Assembly: GCA_029204225.1 (NCBI GenBank)
Contig: CM055092.1
Coordinates: 26,768,320 to 26,832,319 of the forward strand
Direction: 5' to 3'
Source of the DNA: Diphasiastrum complanatum
Lineage: Eukaryota > Streptophyta > Lycopodiopsida > Lycopodiales > Lycopodiaceae
Length of the DNA: 64,000 nucleotides
Below the pieces are notes generated by a model. That model saw nothing but the letters and a program-made list of their open reading frames with translations, searched no databases and was not told where the DNA came from. Each line of letters starts with the position of its first letter. Position 1 is the stretch's first letter. This document shows, one piece after another, positions 37,701 through 52,700 of this stretch. The translations under genes were made by a program, and so were the position numbers.

Positions 37701-40700
37701 ACATTTAGCTTCATATTCATATTAGCGCAATTTTCCACTCATTACAGGCTGCTGCGTCCAATAGGACATGACAGGGCACCATGGCCTTATGAAACTTTCT
37801 ATTTTGGGGGTTACACCTAAGAAACTCTGTGGAAGGCTAGTGACACTCTAGAGGGCACTAGCACACACACTTCCACTGGTTTGCCTTCCTCAAACAAAGA
37901 ATTTTATTATTTGTGGAGAACGAAGGCCAAAGGCTGGTTGGCCCCACAAAAAAAGTGTGCCGCTGTGAGAACTCAAAGCACTTCAATGCAAACACAGAAA
38001 ATGCAAAAAATAAGGACAAATGATGAGTGAAATTGCATTGGCAAAAACAAAGGCATGGCAAAAGCCAAATCAAAGGCTCTTTGTGCAGGGTAGCAGTTTT
38101 CACGTGCATCTCAAATCAATCAACATTGGATAGCATACTATTTCTGATATAAACACATCAATGTGATTTAAGGAACAAACGACAAGGCAAAAAGCAAATG
38201 GAAGTGAAAGACACAAGCACAAAGGATATATGATCTACTTTTGGCAGTGTTTAGTAGACATCTCACCTAAAGATCTGTATCCTTCTCGAGAGGAAAAATG
38301 TTGTAAGACATAATTGCATTTTATCAGGTCAAGAATCACTTCTTACTCTTCAGCCCTGGTTTCAACAGTAATGTTTGTCTTCAGCCAGTGAATGATTGTT
38401 TAGCATGGACAGAGTGACTGTAATACAAGATGTCCTAGCCATAGTTCAGCGGTGTATGGAATAGATAAATTCGGAACGCCATTCTATATAAAGGAAATAT
38501 CAATTTTTAATTGTTAAACTTGGTTGGAACGTTTGGATTGTTTTACATTAATCGAATTAGAAAAGATTCAAACTTTCTTATTTTCCATTCCCTACATAAG
38601 GTAGGTACATGACAAAATTCACGAAAAGGGCATCTATGATCCTATCCGAAACACAACCTCATAAGTACTTGATAGGATGATCTAATTGTTATCAGATCTT
38701 CTAGTTTCAGAAGGAGCTATGATACCAGTTTATGAAACCTAGAGTCTTCAGATAGTCCTTTCACCAGGGTCTAAGTTCATATTGTTCTTTAAAACTAGAC
38801 CAAAATATAATTAATTGAGACTAGAATAGAACCACTAGATTTTAGTGAAGGGCTTGGATTAGGATCCTTGCCACAAGTAGCCAATCAAAGAGGGCACAGG
38901 GCGTTTTTCCCCAAGAATAAAAAGGCACCTCTTGTACTCACTTTTCACGTTCAAAGAAGAGGAGGAGATTATGCCCATTGTGACTACTTCAAAGGCACCT
39001 CACTCTCTCCTCTTTTTTCTTTTTCTTTTTTTATGTTATTGTTAACGCTTTCTAGTTTATTGCTTTTGCTAATTTTTTGCATTTTTGAAAGAGGTGAGAA
39101 AGAGGAAGGTACAAGAGATCTCCATTGATTGATGGGGTGGTTAGATAGTATGTGTTTAGTTAGGACGTGGGTTGATTAGGTGTGGAGGGTAGAAAATCCA
39201 TGAGGACTAGCTAATCGCACCAAGGGAAGCCACTATTCCCTTGGAAACACTAACGCTGCATGACAGGTAATATGAGGCCACAACAAAGGTGTTAGATGCC
39301 ATGAAACACAATTAGAGCTAGCACAGTCTGATCCACCAAGCCATCGCATCCTCTCTTATAGAGAAGGCCCCTCCTAGCCCAATGTAGGACTGATAACATG
39401 CATGGTGACAACACACTGGAGTAACTGCCAATGTCACAGGCATGTAACTGCTTGTGTGCATGACTGTACCTAACTCAGGCCACTAAGGTATGGCCTTAAG
39501 GAACGCACTTTGCATGCTACTTACATTGTCCCGCTCTAATTGTGGTTTTTGATACCTAAGTGTCTTCAAGGGCTTGGCTGCAGTTATGGGCTCGTAACAC
39601 TCCCTCTGTTAGAATCCCCATCGTCGTGCCGGTCATTGCTAAAGCACAAACAGGTGACGAACGCTACGTTACCGCCCAACCATAGAGGTACTGCCACCTC
39701 ACCCCCATGCACTGGAGCTACAGACCACCATCAAGCAAGCTCAGATCTCATGTAAGCCATGGTGTCCCATACCACCATGCCTTACCCTCGACCCTCGCCT
39801 ACCTACATCATGAGGTCTAGATACTCGTCCTGACCTGACCACCAGTGGAAGAGCTTTTCATTCTCCAGGAGAGAATGAATGCCAAGCTCAAGAGATCCAC
39901 CTCTATATACATAGTCCAGGTGGGTCATCTCCGTCCATAGGAGTCACGCATGACCAAAGACACGTGGCAGTTGTGCGGGTCCATAACAACAAGTCACCGC
40001 GCGCCAATAAGACATTGACACGTGGCACCCAAAAGACCTACAGCTCTAGATCAACGTTCCGTCCCATAATTGAGACCGTCACCTCAAGTTTCCTGTTGCG
40101 TGCCCTTATGGGTACGTAACATTCCCTCCCCCTTGAAGAGTCTCCTCCTAAAGGAAGCAAACCAGGGAAGTTTAGTCTTAAATAGTTCTCTCTCTCCCAA
40201 GTGTCCTCATCATCTGACTTGCCTTTCCAACATACGAGAAATTCAGAAACCAAACGGTTTCTCAATTGGTGACGACGAACGTCAACAACTTTTTCACATA
40301 TGTTTGGAACAAAGGTAGACAAATCCTCTAACTTAACTAGTTCACCTTCCGGAATTAGGAAATCCTTCCTAATAAGTCGTTCCTTTAAACGACTTACATG
40401 GAAAACAGGATGATCCCCAACCCCAATCGGAAGATCTAGCTGATTAAGCGACTGAGTTAATTTTCTTTACAACCTTATAAGGTCCGCTGTATCGAGGAGA
40501 TAGCTTATGGCATTTTCCCGTCCGAAGTACCTTTGAATCCTTAGGGATTTTAAGATACACCCAAGTTCCGACCTCAATATGCCGAGGTGAGCGACCACGA
40601 TTAGCATAAAATTGAGCTCTATCCTGAGCGGTTTTCATGCTTTCTTTGGCCACTAGCAGATTTCTTGCATATCTTGCAGGAAATCTACTGCAGCTTGACC

Positions 40701-43700
40701 TTGAGACCTTTGAGTCCGATCGAAACTGGAGAACGCGGCTGAAAGCCATACATTAGCATAAAAGGACTGAATCCGATGGTAGAATGCTTGGCACTATTGT
40801 GTGCGAACTCAACCATTGGGAGATACTTTTTCCAATCAGACTGTCGGCGAGAAACCACAAAGGGTCGGTTAGGATCGACAATGTGTAAAATTGGAGCCTC
40901 AAAACTCTCATTCATTTCATCAGTCCATGTTATCAATGGACTTTTTTTGTGGCTACGTTTTTTCTTCACCCCCTTAAGAACGTTCGTCAAGGGCAATGCT
41001 ATTAAGGCATAGTCCAAAATGAACCTGTGAAAGAATCCTGTGAAGCCCAAAAAGGATTTCACATCACGAATTGTCAGAGGTCTCGGCCATTCTCGTACCT
41101 TACGGACCTTGTCATAATCGATTTCAAGACCTTTATCCGATATGACATGGCCCAGGTATTTGAGGATAGTCTAGAAGAACTCACATTTCGACTCCTTAGC
41201 ATAGAGCTTTTCTTGCCTTAGAAGATCCAAGACAATATAAAGATGCTCTTTATGCTCCTCAAGGGTCCTACTATAGATTTATATGTCGTCAAAATACACC
41301 ACCACAAACTTTCCCAGCTATGGATGAAGAATATCGTTCATCATCTACTAGAAAGTGGCAGGCGCATTCGTGAGTCCAAAAGGTAACACTAAAAACTCAT
41401 AATGGCCATACCTGGATCGAAATCCAGTCTTAGAAACATCTTCATTCCTAATCCTTATCTGATGGTAACCTGATCTAAGATCAATCTTGGAGAAATACTT
41501 AGCTCCATTCAGACGATCCATAAGATCATCCATCCTAGGTAAGGGATATATGTTCTTGATGGTTAAATCATTTAACTTTTTGAAGTCACCACACAAAAGT
41601 GTGCCGCCATCCTTTTACTAACTAAAAGGATTGGTGCTCCCCAAGGGGACTTACTAGGCCAAATATGGCCCATCCTAAAAGATGGGAGAGTGTTTCGATA
41701 GACTTTATTACACACTTGCCTCGTACGCAACTTCAACATGATGTCATAATGGTTGTGGTTGACATGTAGATAGCAGGTTTTGGTTAACTTGTTAACTTGC
41801 TTGTATTTGGTATGGGGATACTGCGCCTTAATTTAGAAGCTACTAGATTGATCTCCTAATATGTAGGAGTTGACCTATCAACAGGACACATGTCATATGC
41901 TCACTGGGACACTTGGTCCAATGTATGAGTGACACATGTCGAACGATCCTACTCACTTGCCTATGTGTCAAGGTACTGCCAAGTGGCGAGTGTTGGCTGT
42001 GCATGGACTATGCGATGTGTCGACAATATGACAAGTCAAGGTCAAGCAGGTGATTGAGGTAGGATGGCGTGGGAACTTAAGAGGGGCAGCCTCTTGAGGA
42101 TGCGAAATCTTTCTACTATACAGTAGGTGGCTGGCAGCAGTGCTCTTATGTGTTTATGCTAAGATCTTGATATGTATTTTCAAGAGAAATCAACAAAGTG
42201 GATATTTGGTGCCTACTTTGGTGTGCTTAGGGTCTAGTTGAGATAGCTTTGTGAAAGACAATAGAGAACACAAGGAGGAGGGAAAGAACCAAGGAGAAGG
42301 CCAATATTGTGGTTGACATCATGCAAAGATGGCAGTGTGGTAGGCTCATCAAAAAAATGTTGAGACTAATGTAAAAGATCAAAATTCACCTAAGGTAGCA
42401 GTAGAGCTGAAGAAACAGTAGGTACACCTAGAGCATCATGAACCGCATGAACACAAAGGACTTCCGCACAATGATACTTTGGCAAGCTCCACATGAACTA
42501 TTTGAAAGACACAAGCTGGTAATTCTATTGAAGGTCGATATCGATCAATGTGTAGGAGACATTGTCATGCATGAAAGTGAGTGACTGATGTTGAACATTC
42601 AAAGCAACAAAGCCAAGGGAAGAAAACCAATCTACACCAGGAATGATATAATAGTGCTCAAAGGAAACCTGCCTGCCCAAGAAAATCCTTAAATCAATAC
42701 TCAATGCCCCAAAGAGTTTGAATACTTGAAAAAGTGTGAAAACTAGCAACCTCAACATGTAAAGGCTGGGTAACTACAAAGAAGTAGCTTGTATACATGA
42801 CAAAATGTGAGTACTCAAAAAGAATGAGCATTGTCGGTATCCACTAAAGGAATGAACTTATGGCCAGTAATGCCAAATAGATAGAATAGAACCACCGTAG
42901 ATATGAAAAACCAACGTAATGCACATAAATCACACTCTAGGTAGAAGAATAACCAATATCACAATTTTTTTTTCTTTTGAATTTTTTATAAACGTACGAT
43001 ATCACTTAGGTGCACAATAAGTTAGTTAGCTATTGGGAATGGGCTAGGACACACATATCCAATATCACACTTTTTTTCTGATTTTTTATTTCAAAAAAAA
43101 AATTTGCATCCCATATTACTTAGGTGTGTGATAGTTGTTGAGGGCAAATTAGTTAGGGCAAGTATCTAATATCACAAAACTATACAAAATGAGTCTGAAA
43201 AAGCTGCCAAATGGTCCACCAAATAGGGGTAGGAGTGGGTGCTACCCAATAGTAATAACTTGACATCAAGAACCTTCTTGAAGTAGGGCGACAACTATGA
43301 AGAAAACCCCCAATGGCAAAAAGAAATGTTACATGCCTATGTAACTAGCAGTACTTCAGTGACCCCTATGTGCCCATTTAGTATCTGGGGGGCTAAATGG
43401 CGTGTCACCCTTGGATAAGGGTAGGTGCCTTTGGATTAAGGTACTTGAGTCCTTGGATAAGAGAAGGTGCCTTTGGATTAAGGTACTTGAGTCCTTGGAT
43501 AAGGGCCTTGCACAGGCAAGATTTATAAGGGAATGGACCGCATGATAGAGAAGATTGAGGCTGCAGCGCAAGATGAGAATCAAAGGCAAGAGCTCAAGGA
43601 ATTGTGCATCCGATATTAAGCTGGTTTTCATACTCCTCTTCATGTTGCAACTTATGTGCTTGATCCGAATTTCAAGCTAAGAAACAAGAGGCTAATCGGG

Positions 43701-46700
43701 AGGTTGTTATTGGCTAGGAGGCTTGGCTGGGAGGCAAAGCTCAATAAGTTTGCACCTAAAGAGCAAATTAGAGATGTGAAAGCCCAACTATCATTGTATA
43801 GGAGAAAGCAGGGGATGGCAGGGTGGAAACATGCATGAGAGGACAAATGCTATGGACCCCTCAAAGCCCGTAAACACTACACCTACTTGAGGTGCAGACG
43901 TACACTATGCTATGGACCCCTCAAAGCCCGTAAACACTACACCTACTTGAGGTGCAGACGTACACTGGAGCCTTTGATTTGAGTCTTGACTTTGATTGGT
44001 GGACCTGGATAGCCACGAGTCATGGAACCTGCCACATGGCATGGAAGCATTTGTCCACTTATCATGCCTTGACCTATAGTTAAGTTCCGAAGCTGGCCTT
44101 CCACGGCCTATCTGTGTATTGGGGTAGAACTCATACTGGGGTGGCATATGACCCTTATGCATACTTAGGACAGGAGGGAGGAGTACTAGTACTGCGAGGG
44201 TATTGGTGCAACTAGTGATAACTATAGTGAGTAATATATGTAGCATCCATGTAATAAACTGCTAACTCTTGAGTAGCATTGTGTCATAAGTTTGGGAAAC
44301 AGGGACCTTGGGAAATGGGAAACGGGAAACATGAAATGAGAAATGGGATATGGGAAATGAGGGAGTGATGCATTCTCATATAATCTAGATACAAGGGAAA
44401 ATTCATGAGTACCTCAGTAATACCTAACCAATACCAAGGAAGAAAATGCTTGTACACTAAAAAACTCTGTGTTTACTGGTAAAAAGGTGCTAACATAGTC
44501 TATAAAATTTCAGTAACTCTTGAAAAAAAGCCAAACGTAGCAGGGTGAGCTGATAAAGTTATGATCAATGGGTTCTACAAAATGATATACTTACGGTGAA
44601 ATGGCCAAAAGACAACAGTGAATTTGAGGAAAAGACAACAATGAAACGCAATGAAATGAGGAAAAGACTTTAACGATATGAAAGGCAAACTATAAGACAA
44701 ATGTTTTCCTCATCTCTTACCACATCGTCGTACTCATTTTCATTATTTATATAGTGATAAACCTGCATTATATGAACTTCTAGTACCTTTAAAGCCACAT
44801 CTGTATACAGCAGTACATGATTTAAGTAAGCCAAGGTTTGATTTCCTAACCTTTGCCACAAGGGCAGCCCTTAGCTCAGGAAGTCCATCATCAGGACCAT
44901 AGCTGCTTGTTGTAGAATCCCACAAGCACTCCTGAACCTTCTGTAATGCCGCTGTAGGTGGGGTCCAATGCACAACTCCCTGTAAAGCACATGGCAAATA
45001 TAGGGCGACAAGGCCATTGTCATGAACAAGTTCGTATACACTCAGGTAAAAGCGACAGACATAAAAGGTTTTGCAAAATCTTAACCATGAAACAAGCTTG
45101 TTGTATCTGCAGGTTTGATCAGCCTCTTCTGACCATTACAAATATAACACTATGGTTGCATGCCAAAGAGGAAGATTTGTTTGCAAAAATTCAACAGAAA
45201 TAATTTGTCTTGTAGATCTCGATATTTTTTGTAGGATAACAAAGAAGGCATGCAATCTTCAACTTTATGAAGTCTACCCACAAAGTCTTAGACCATAGTC
45301 CATTACGCATAACATGGACTACCTGCAACAGCATCCCTATAGACATCATCAGCTGACAGCAGTAGGTTGTCCATCACACGCACAAACATACGTCCACATT
45401 AGCTTTCATACATGTGTACGAAGACCAGTATATCGAGTATCTTGACAAAGATAATGTGTCTGACCCAGTACTTGCACTTTGCAATTTTACTGACCCTTCA
45501 CGTTAGCTGCTACCTTCAAAGACGAATAATATCTCACTAACTAAAACTAGAGATGATCACACACTGGAGAATTTGGCTCATCTTATTCATGCAAACAAGA
45601 TTCTACTCATTCAGCTAACTTTTCATCCTTATATCTTCAAGATCCGTCAGTCATCAGTCTAAGCTGGAGGTCTTTGAGAGGTACTGATACTTAAATACCT
45701 GAGCTAATGATAGAACATTTGATGTTCCCCGAATTAGCTCCTGCATCTGTAAATCAAACATTTGAACAGCGTTAGAATCTAACCGTCAAACCCAGATAAT
45801 TCAGCACAATAAAGTCACCCATAAAGTTGTATCATGACAAATAACAAACAAAATACTGCTTCTCAGAAGGATTTGCACGCGAGAGCAACATCAAAAACTT
45901 GATGCAACATTATAAATGTAAATACAGGAAAGTTCTTGAACTCTCTTTCTTGTTGGAATTCAAATCAAAGCATAAAACAAAATGTAGTAGACAATACTTA
46001 CAAATTATTAAAATGCATCTATCCAATTATACATGCTGAGACTCTAGTCAATTTTGTTAACAACCACTAAAGATATAGAGCCTTGCCTCAATAAATTCCA
46101 TTTATGACTTGTTCACAGACACTAACACTAGAATCACTTCCCTGTCCTTATCAAGAAATATAAGAGCTGTGACCAAATCCGATTCTATAATTTCACTTAT
46201 GAAAAATAATGGGAGGAGAGAACTTTGTCCAGATAATTGGACTCGAAGCCTACTGGTCTTTCAAAGAAAGGACCAAAAAAAAGGAGCACTCACGTACTCC
46301 AGTTGTTATAAACACATCCACACAATAAAAACTAAATAGAAGGGCGGTAAACTTTCATTCTCCAACAAGAACAAATGAATGAAATTGGCAAGCCCTCCTA
46401 CAAGGAAGCTCCAAACAAAACTCTCCCCTTTCCTTATAGACATTGTCCTCAATGTCAATAGAAGTAGGAAAGAAGAGCAATATAGCACAGCAATACAACA
46501 AAAGTGGTGTCTAACATTCCTAATGTGCTCATTTCGTTTACGTGCTCCAATTAGTTCCTCATTATTTTGGTGGCCTTATTGTAAAAACAATCAAAACCCT
46601 AGTAGACATGCCAATTTCCTACATCTTTAACAAAGTTCACACTTATGAATCAACCTTGTGTGACAATCTTGCAAAGTTCCTATTGTGCTTGTGACAAGAA

Positions 46701-49700
46701 AATGTAGAGAGAATTTGTGTTTGTGCTTAGGAAAATCTTCCTTGTGTGTAAAGGAAAAAAGAAAGAAAAAAATACATATTGAAGCCTTTAGATAACCAAG
46801 GGTAAATAAGGCTGACAAGGTACACTTCATGTGTTTCTTACTATGGGAGAATAGGATGTCTCTGAACTAAATAGTGAAACGAAACCAGTACGAAAATGAT
46901 ACAATCTAATGTGGAACTAATGCCAGCTGGCTTGCCATCTATCATATGTGACAACATAGAAACCTATACACGTAAGAAGCTGGCCCAATCAAATTTCGAG
47001 ATGCACGTACACAATGCATACATAGTGGGAGTAACCAAAGAGTCAAAGAGGTGACACTTACTCAGTGTGTCTTAAATATATCTTCTGAAACATAGTCGCT
47101 CCATGTCAACAGGAGAAGATTGACCCTTCCCCAGCTTGCTAGTAGCTACGTAATGAAAATTGAGCTAGTAAAAGTACTCACAACTAAGTATAAGATAGGT
47201 AAAAAATGAAACTATCTCCATTGTCTAACCATCCAATGTAAAGGCATAACCATGAGCTAGTATAAATGGGGATACACCAATGCTGGTACTGACAGAGCTA
47301 TTATAGCTATACTCTGCTAAACATAAATGTGGATCCCAATCCGTCCTTGAAGGAGTAACAGAATGTCATAGATTATCCTCAAGGACCCGAATACCTCAAA
47401 CTGTCTATCGGCTATAAAATGATAAGCAATAACCATAAAGAGGTGAACATCTCGAATATGCATAAGCTCTGTCCAAAATATAGTAGTAAACTTACTATCC
47501 CAATCAAATAGTATATAACATGGAAACCCATGTAATTGAAAGATCTTTGATAAAAATGAGTGTGCACACTGCTCTATTGTGATAGTCCTATGGACCTGGA
47601 TGAAATGTGTCTATTTCAAAAACTGATCAACCACCACCATACATGAGTCATGACCAATACGCTAGGTACAAGGTAGGCCAATGATAAAGTCCATTGAAAT
47701 GTCTATCCACTGGCAATGAGGAATGGGCCAACTCTAGAGCAAGCCAACGGACTTGGCATGGGAGTACTTATTACAAGCAAAAAAGGTACACTGATAGATA
47801 ACGTAACAAGAAGTGCAAGCTCAAATTTCATGGCTAACCAAAAGACATGGTCCTTAAGACAAGTATAAGACTTCTAAAAACAAAAATGGCCACCAACAGG
47901 AGAAGAATGAGCATCAAAAAACAACTTAGAACAGACATTAGGGGAACTCGGAATACAAAGGGAACGATAATGATAAAGACGATGATCAACAATGGAGTAC
48001 ACTTGATGAGGAAGACACAAAGGAAGTGGAATGGTACTATAAACATCACAAAAATCAGGACAAGAAAGATAAGCAAAAGGCAAAGCATCAAACCATGGGA
48101 GAATGGCAGCAACAAGGCTATGTAACAAAGTGGGAAGACGGGATAAAGCATTAGCAGCAGTGTTCGACCGAAAAGGTCGATATAAGATATCAAAATGAAA
48201 AGACTGTAAAAACTGTAGCCACCGATACTGACGGTCACTAAGGTCTCGTTGTGTAAAAAGATAACAGAGAGACTGATGATCAATAATAATGTCAAAAGAA
48301 ACACGATAAAGATAATGACGCGACTTCCGAAGAGCATAAATAATAGCTAGGAGCTCTTTCTCATGTACAGAGAGTATTGTTGCTCATAAGAGCGAAGAGA
48401 AATGACACAATGGGACTAACAAAGTAAGGCGCCTAACCGGCAGAGCTAGTATCAGTCTCAACAATGAACTTCTTGATCAAACTGAGGTAAACACATAACA
48501 AAAGCAAAAACAACAACATGACGAAGAGTATCAAAGGTTGCTTGACAATCAGAAGTTCACAAGAAAGAACGAGATTATTTCAAAGGCACATAAAGAGGTG
48601 AGGCCACAATAGCAAAATGTGAAACAGGACGACGACGGTAAGTAGCCAAACCCAAAAACATATGGACATGATGAACATCAATAGGCACAGGCCAATCCTG
48701 AATAACCTGGACCTTATGAGGATCAAGACAAATACGACCATCACAAATAAGAAAACCTAAATTCTCCGGTAAAAAATTCCGGAGTAAACATCGGGTTTAG
48801 GAGAGCCTGTCGAGACTGGGACATAGCCCGAGTCTCGGCTTCCGCCCGTTCATGTTTTGAGCGCATGTCCACAATTTGTTGCTGTAACAAATTTATGGCA
48901 CACGTCATGTTCTCCATATCAGTCCCAACGGAACTTGGAGCTCTAGTCTCATCCATAGGGGTGTCCATGAATAAAGGAAAAACCGGAAAAAACTTAGAGG
49001 GAAAACGGAGAGCTACGGTGTAAAAACCGCAAAAAGGGAAGAGCTAGTGCACAGGGCCTCAAGGAATAACCAACTTGAGAACATGCAATTTGAAATTTAT
49101 GGAAAAGTGTGGGAAAATGAATGGCCCAAAAAGTTTTCGAGAACGATACAAAAAAGTGTGAAAGTCACCACAATAACAAAAGCTAAAAAAAGGACCAAAA
49201 AATGGCGTTGACAATATCTCAACTTCCAAGAATCAAGTTTGCAAAATGTAAAGTACATTAGAAGCTTCTTATTGACAAAAGCACAATGACCTAAAAGTTT
49301 TGACTAAACTTTGATTTTCTAGATCTTTTGAAATAAGACTCCAATTGACAAGCTTCAAGTATGGAATATGATGATCCACAGGATATCTAAAACATAATCT
49401 TGCATAAAAGAAAAGAAAAAAAAAATTCTCGACCATAACTTCACGTCTACAAGTAAAAAATGAATCTTAAGGCTTGAGGACAACATAGACCATGTAGAAC
49501 CACTCAAAACAAAAAGAAGAAAGTGTTGTTCATAAAATGTAAAATTACCCATTTGACCAAAATTTCAATTTTGCAATAACTTTTAAAAACGAACTTCGAT
49601 CAATATGTCATCTCCATCTGTAGGTACACCTTAATCCTACGCTCCCATAAATGTATTTATTTCCAACTTTAGTAGTCAATTGCGAAAAAGATGACCACCT

Positions 49701-52700
49701 CCAAACATATGTTTGAAAGATTCCTAGGTGGCAGGTACCAAGTTGTCCTTCTCCACCAATGTTGTGCAGTTTCTTGCAAATGTTAGGTAGCCTCGGCAAT
49801 CTTTTGATCATTATCATCAATGTTGCACATCTGATATGCCTTTTCTCACTTTTATAACCAATTCTCAACTGCATCCACATTTCACATTGCAATGGCACCT
49901 ATGTATTTAGGCGGTTTCAAATCCTTGATTGTTGGCATCTTCCTAGTCTTTGACGAAATCTCGGCTTCCTTCTCAATTGTGACAAGTTCAACTGCTACCA
50001 CAGTCGTTCCGCTAACTCTTTATGGTTCTTGCAGGCATCTTGACGGCTTCAGCTATTCAAGGAGTTGTTGTAAGATAACTTCCATGGCATCTACCTTTGC
50101 GGCCACTTCTTCAATCCTCAATATTCGGTGCTAGAGCCTTCCAATAAATCCATACTCGCTGTAGTAAAAATTCTGCCTAACAGTAAATGGCTTAAGAGCA
50201 CCTTTTTGAAACCTTCCCAATGAAGAAGCATTATGGAAAACCCTGGACATGCTACTGCAGATCTTTTCCACACTGTAGCTTCGATTTTCGACAAAAAAAA
50301 CCCGCGATGAGGGCAATATTTAGCAGACTGCAAAAGCGCTAAGGCTAATTATAAAACTCCGATTAGAGGATCTGCAAGGCTACAACAGATTGGGATTGTC
50401 AATATTCTGAAGGTACAAAGCTGCAGGGTAGCTATTGACCAAATTGCAAGGCTGCAGGATAGCAGCCAAGACAAGTTGTAGGTATGCATTGGAGTTAACC
50501 CCATAGCCGGGTCTACAACTTGCTGAATTTCTGCTATTTAGGACAGCTGCAGACCAGCAAACTTCTCACAGGGAATCAGCAATCTGATGCGGCCTCCACA
50601 ATGGCAGAAAACCTGATTTTTCTCAGCAATGGGGCTGTGAAACAATCCAATCAGGGACAACAAACCCAATATTTGCAGCCCAGTTGCATGGCTCTCGGTG
50701 ATTGATTGATGGCAGGTCCGGCTCCTTTTTTTTTTTAAATCTGTGACAACCTTTTGGGCCTACTCTATCAGCAATTAATAGCCAGCTTCTGAGTTCTTCT
50801 GAAGGCAGGTTTCAAACCTCTTAAAGATCTCACTCAACCAAGCTTTGATACCAAATGTCAGACTCCTTGAACTCTACTTACAAGCAACAGAAAATCATAG
50901 ACTGGTTGATCACAAATCTGAATGTTTATTAAATTCTCAACAAGTACATAGCATGATCAAGCATGAAACGTGCTGCCTTTCTTCTCCCAACCTTTGCTAC
51001 ATAGAAAGTGATGAGCAATGTCTCTCTCTCTCTAGGCTCACTCACACACAATCCTCAGGCACCCTTAACCCTAACACATCCTAACGTTGACACATGTGGA
51101 ACTCCTTGCACAATCGACACTTGCCACTTGGCAGTACCCTAACACATAAGCAAGTGAATAGCTTGGCATGTGTCACTCATACACTAGACCAAGTGTCCTA
51201 GTGAGCATATGATACGTGTCTTGTTAACCAGTCAACCCTCTTCTACTTTCTAGGAGGTCAGTCCAATGACAAAAATCCAGCAAGCTCACACGTGTGGGGA
51301 ACCACAAAAATAGTGTGAATGATCTTTACAAAGTTTTGTGTTAGCATATAGATTAAATGGAGAATGAAAAATCACAATCTACCTCTAGAATCTAAGGCTA
51401 GATCACAATCTAGAATGCAATTAACCAAAGTAAGATTGTTTCCACACGTGTGGGGAAAGTACAAAAGAAATGAATGTATGAAAAATAGCTTCAACTTGGG
51501 TTAGAGAGAGAATAGCAATTCAAGCTAAATTGAACAAGACCCAAATTGACAATATGATAGCATCTATGCTTGATTCATCATCAAAAATAGTGAGGGATCT
51601 CACTTACATATATAGGAGAGGTACTAGCTCGTGGTAGCACTAGCATGCAACCTCATTTCTCCACCTCTAAAAGTGGTTTTTACCAAAATATTGACACCTA
51701 TCACTTTGTATACATGTTTATCCACCTACTTTTACCTACTTTCTACATGTGGCAATTTCTACACTACATATGTACAAATTCACTTGCATGTGTCCATAAC
51801 AACTTTTGCATGCATTGCATCTCACATTTGACAGCTTGGACATTATGCATATGTAGTACCTCGAGTTTTCACTCCCAATTTTGGCCATTTCATGACCTAA
51901 ATCTACATGCATGTTACATATGACAAACTAGACTTTATGCATGTGTAGTAGCTCGAGTTTCTACTAGGCCAATTTTGGCATTTTCAAGTTGTAACATTAC
52001 GTGCATGATGTAAAACTTCATCAACCCCAAAAGTCAAGATAGATGGCTTTTTCATTTTCAACACCAACACCTCCTAATTTATGACCCAGTACCCTAAACC
52101 AAAGCTCATCATGCATCTCTAAAGTCCAATAGCACTAATTACAGTTTATTTACAATTTACTTACAAAGGTCACCACAAGTTGATGACTAGGCCATTTCAG
52201 TGATTACAAAATGTACATTTGTCTATGAAAACTATAAATAACCGGGATAGGGAGTAAAAACTGTAATATATAGCCATTTGTTGAAGTGTGCAAAAAAGAT
52301 CTTGCTAACTAGTGCACCAAATTGTCGAAGTAAATTTGAAAAGTAGGTCCATGTGGTATCTATCAATCAAATTACTGCAAACCCACATATAAGCACGCCT
52401 GCTTAAGTGAATAGCATCAAGCTGAATTCATTGGGCAAGACTGTGAGGTGTCAAGGAGAAATAAGTCTCCATATTAAGGAGCCAATTATCAAGCTCATCT
52501 CCATTTGTAAAACTAGCATAAACGAATAATGGAACTTTGTCACATTAAACCCAAAGGATAGGATTAGGCCCAAAAGTAATGGGACGAACAAGACAGCCAA
52601 GATATCATCTTGGGAAGAAACGGAAGGGGAACAGGAGGATGGAGACGGGAATCATCAAGCATTATCATTGTCATGAACTTGAAAAGCTTCAGCAACAACA

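Noticed and set aside
47847-48125. Basic, Lys/Arg-rich plus-strand frame
   Set aside because: It is the shadow of decayed Gypsy RNase H and integrase sequence on the minus strand.
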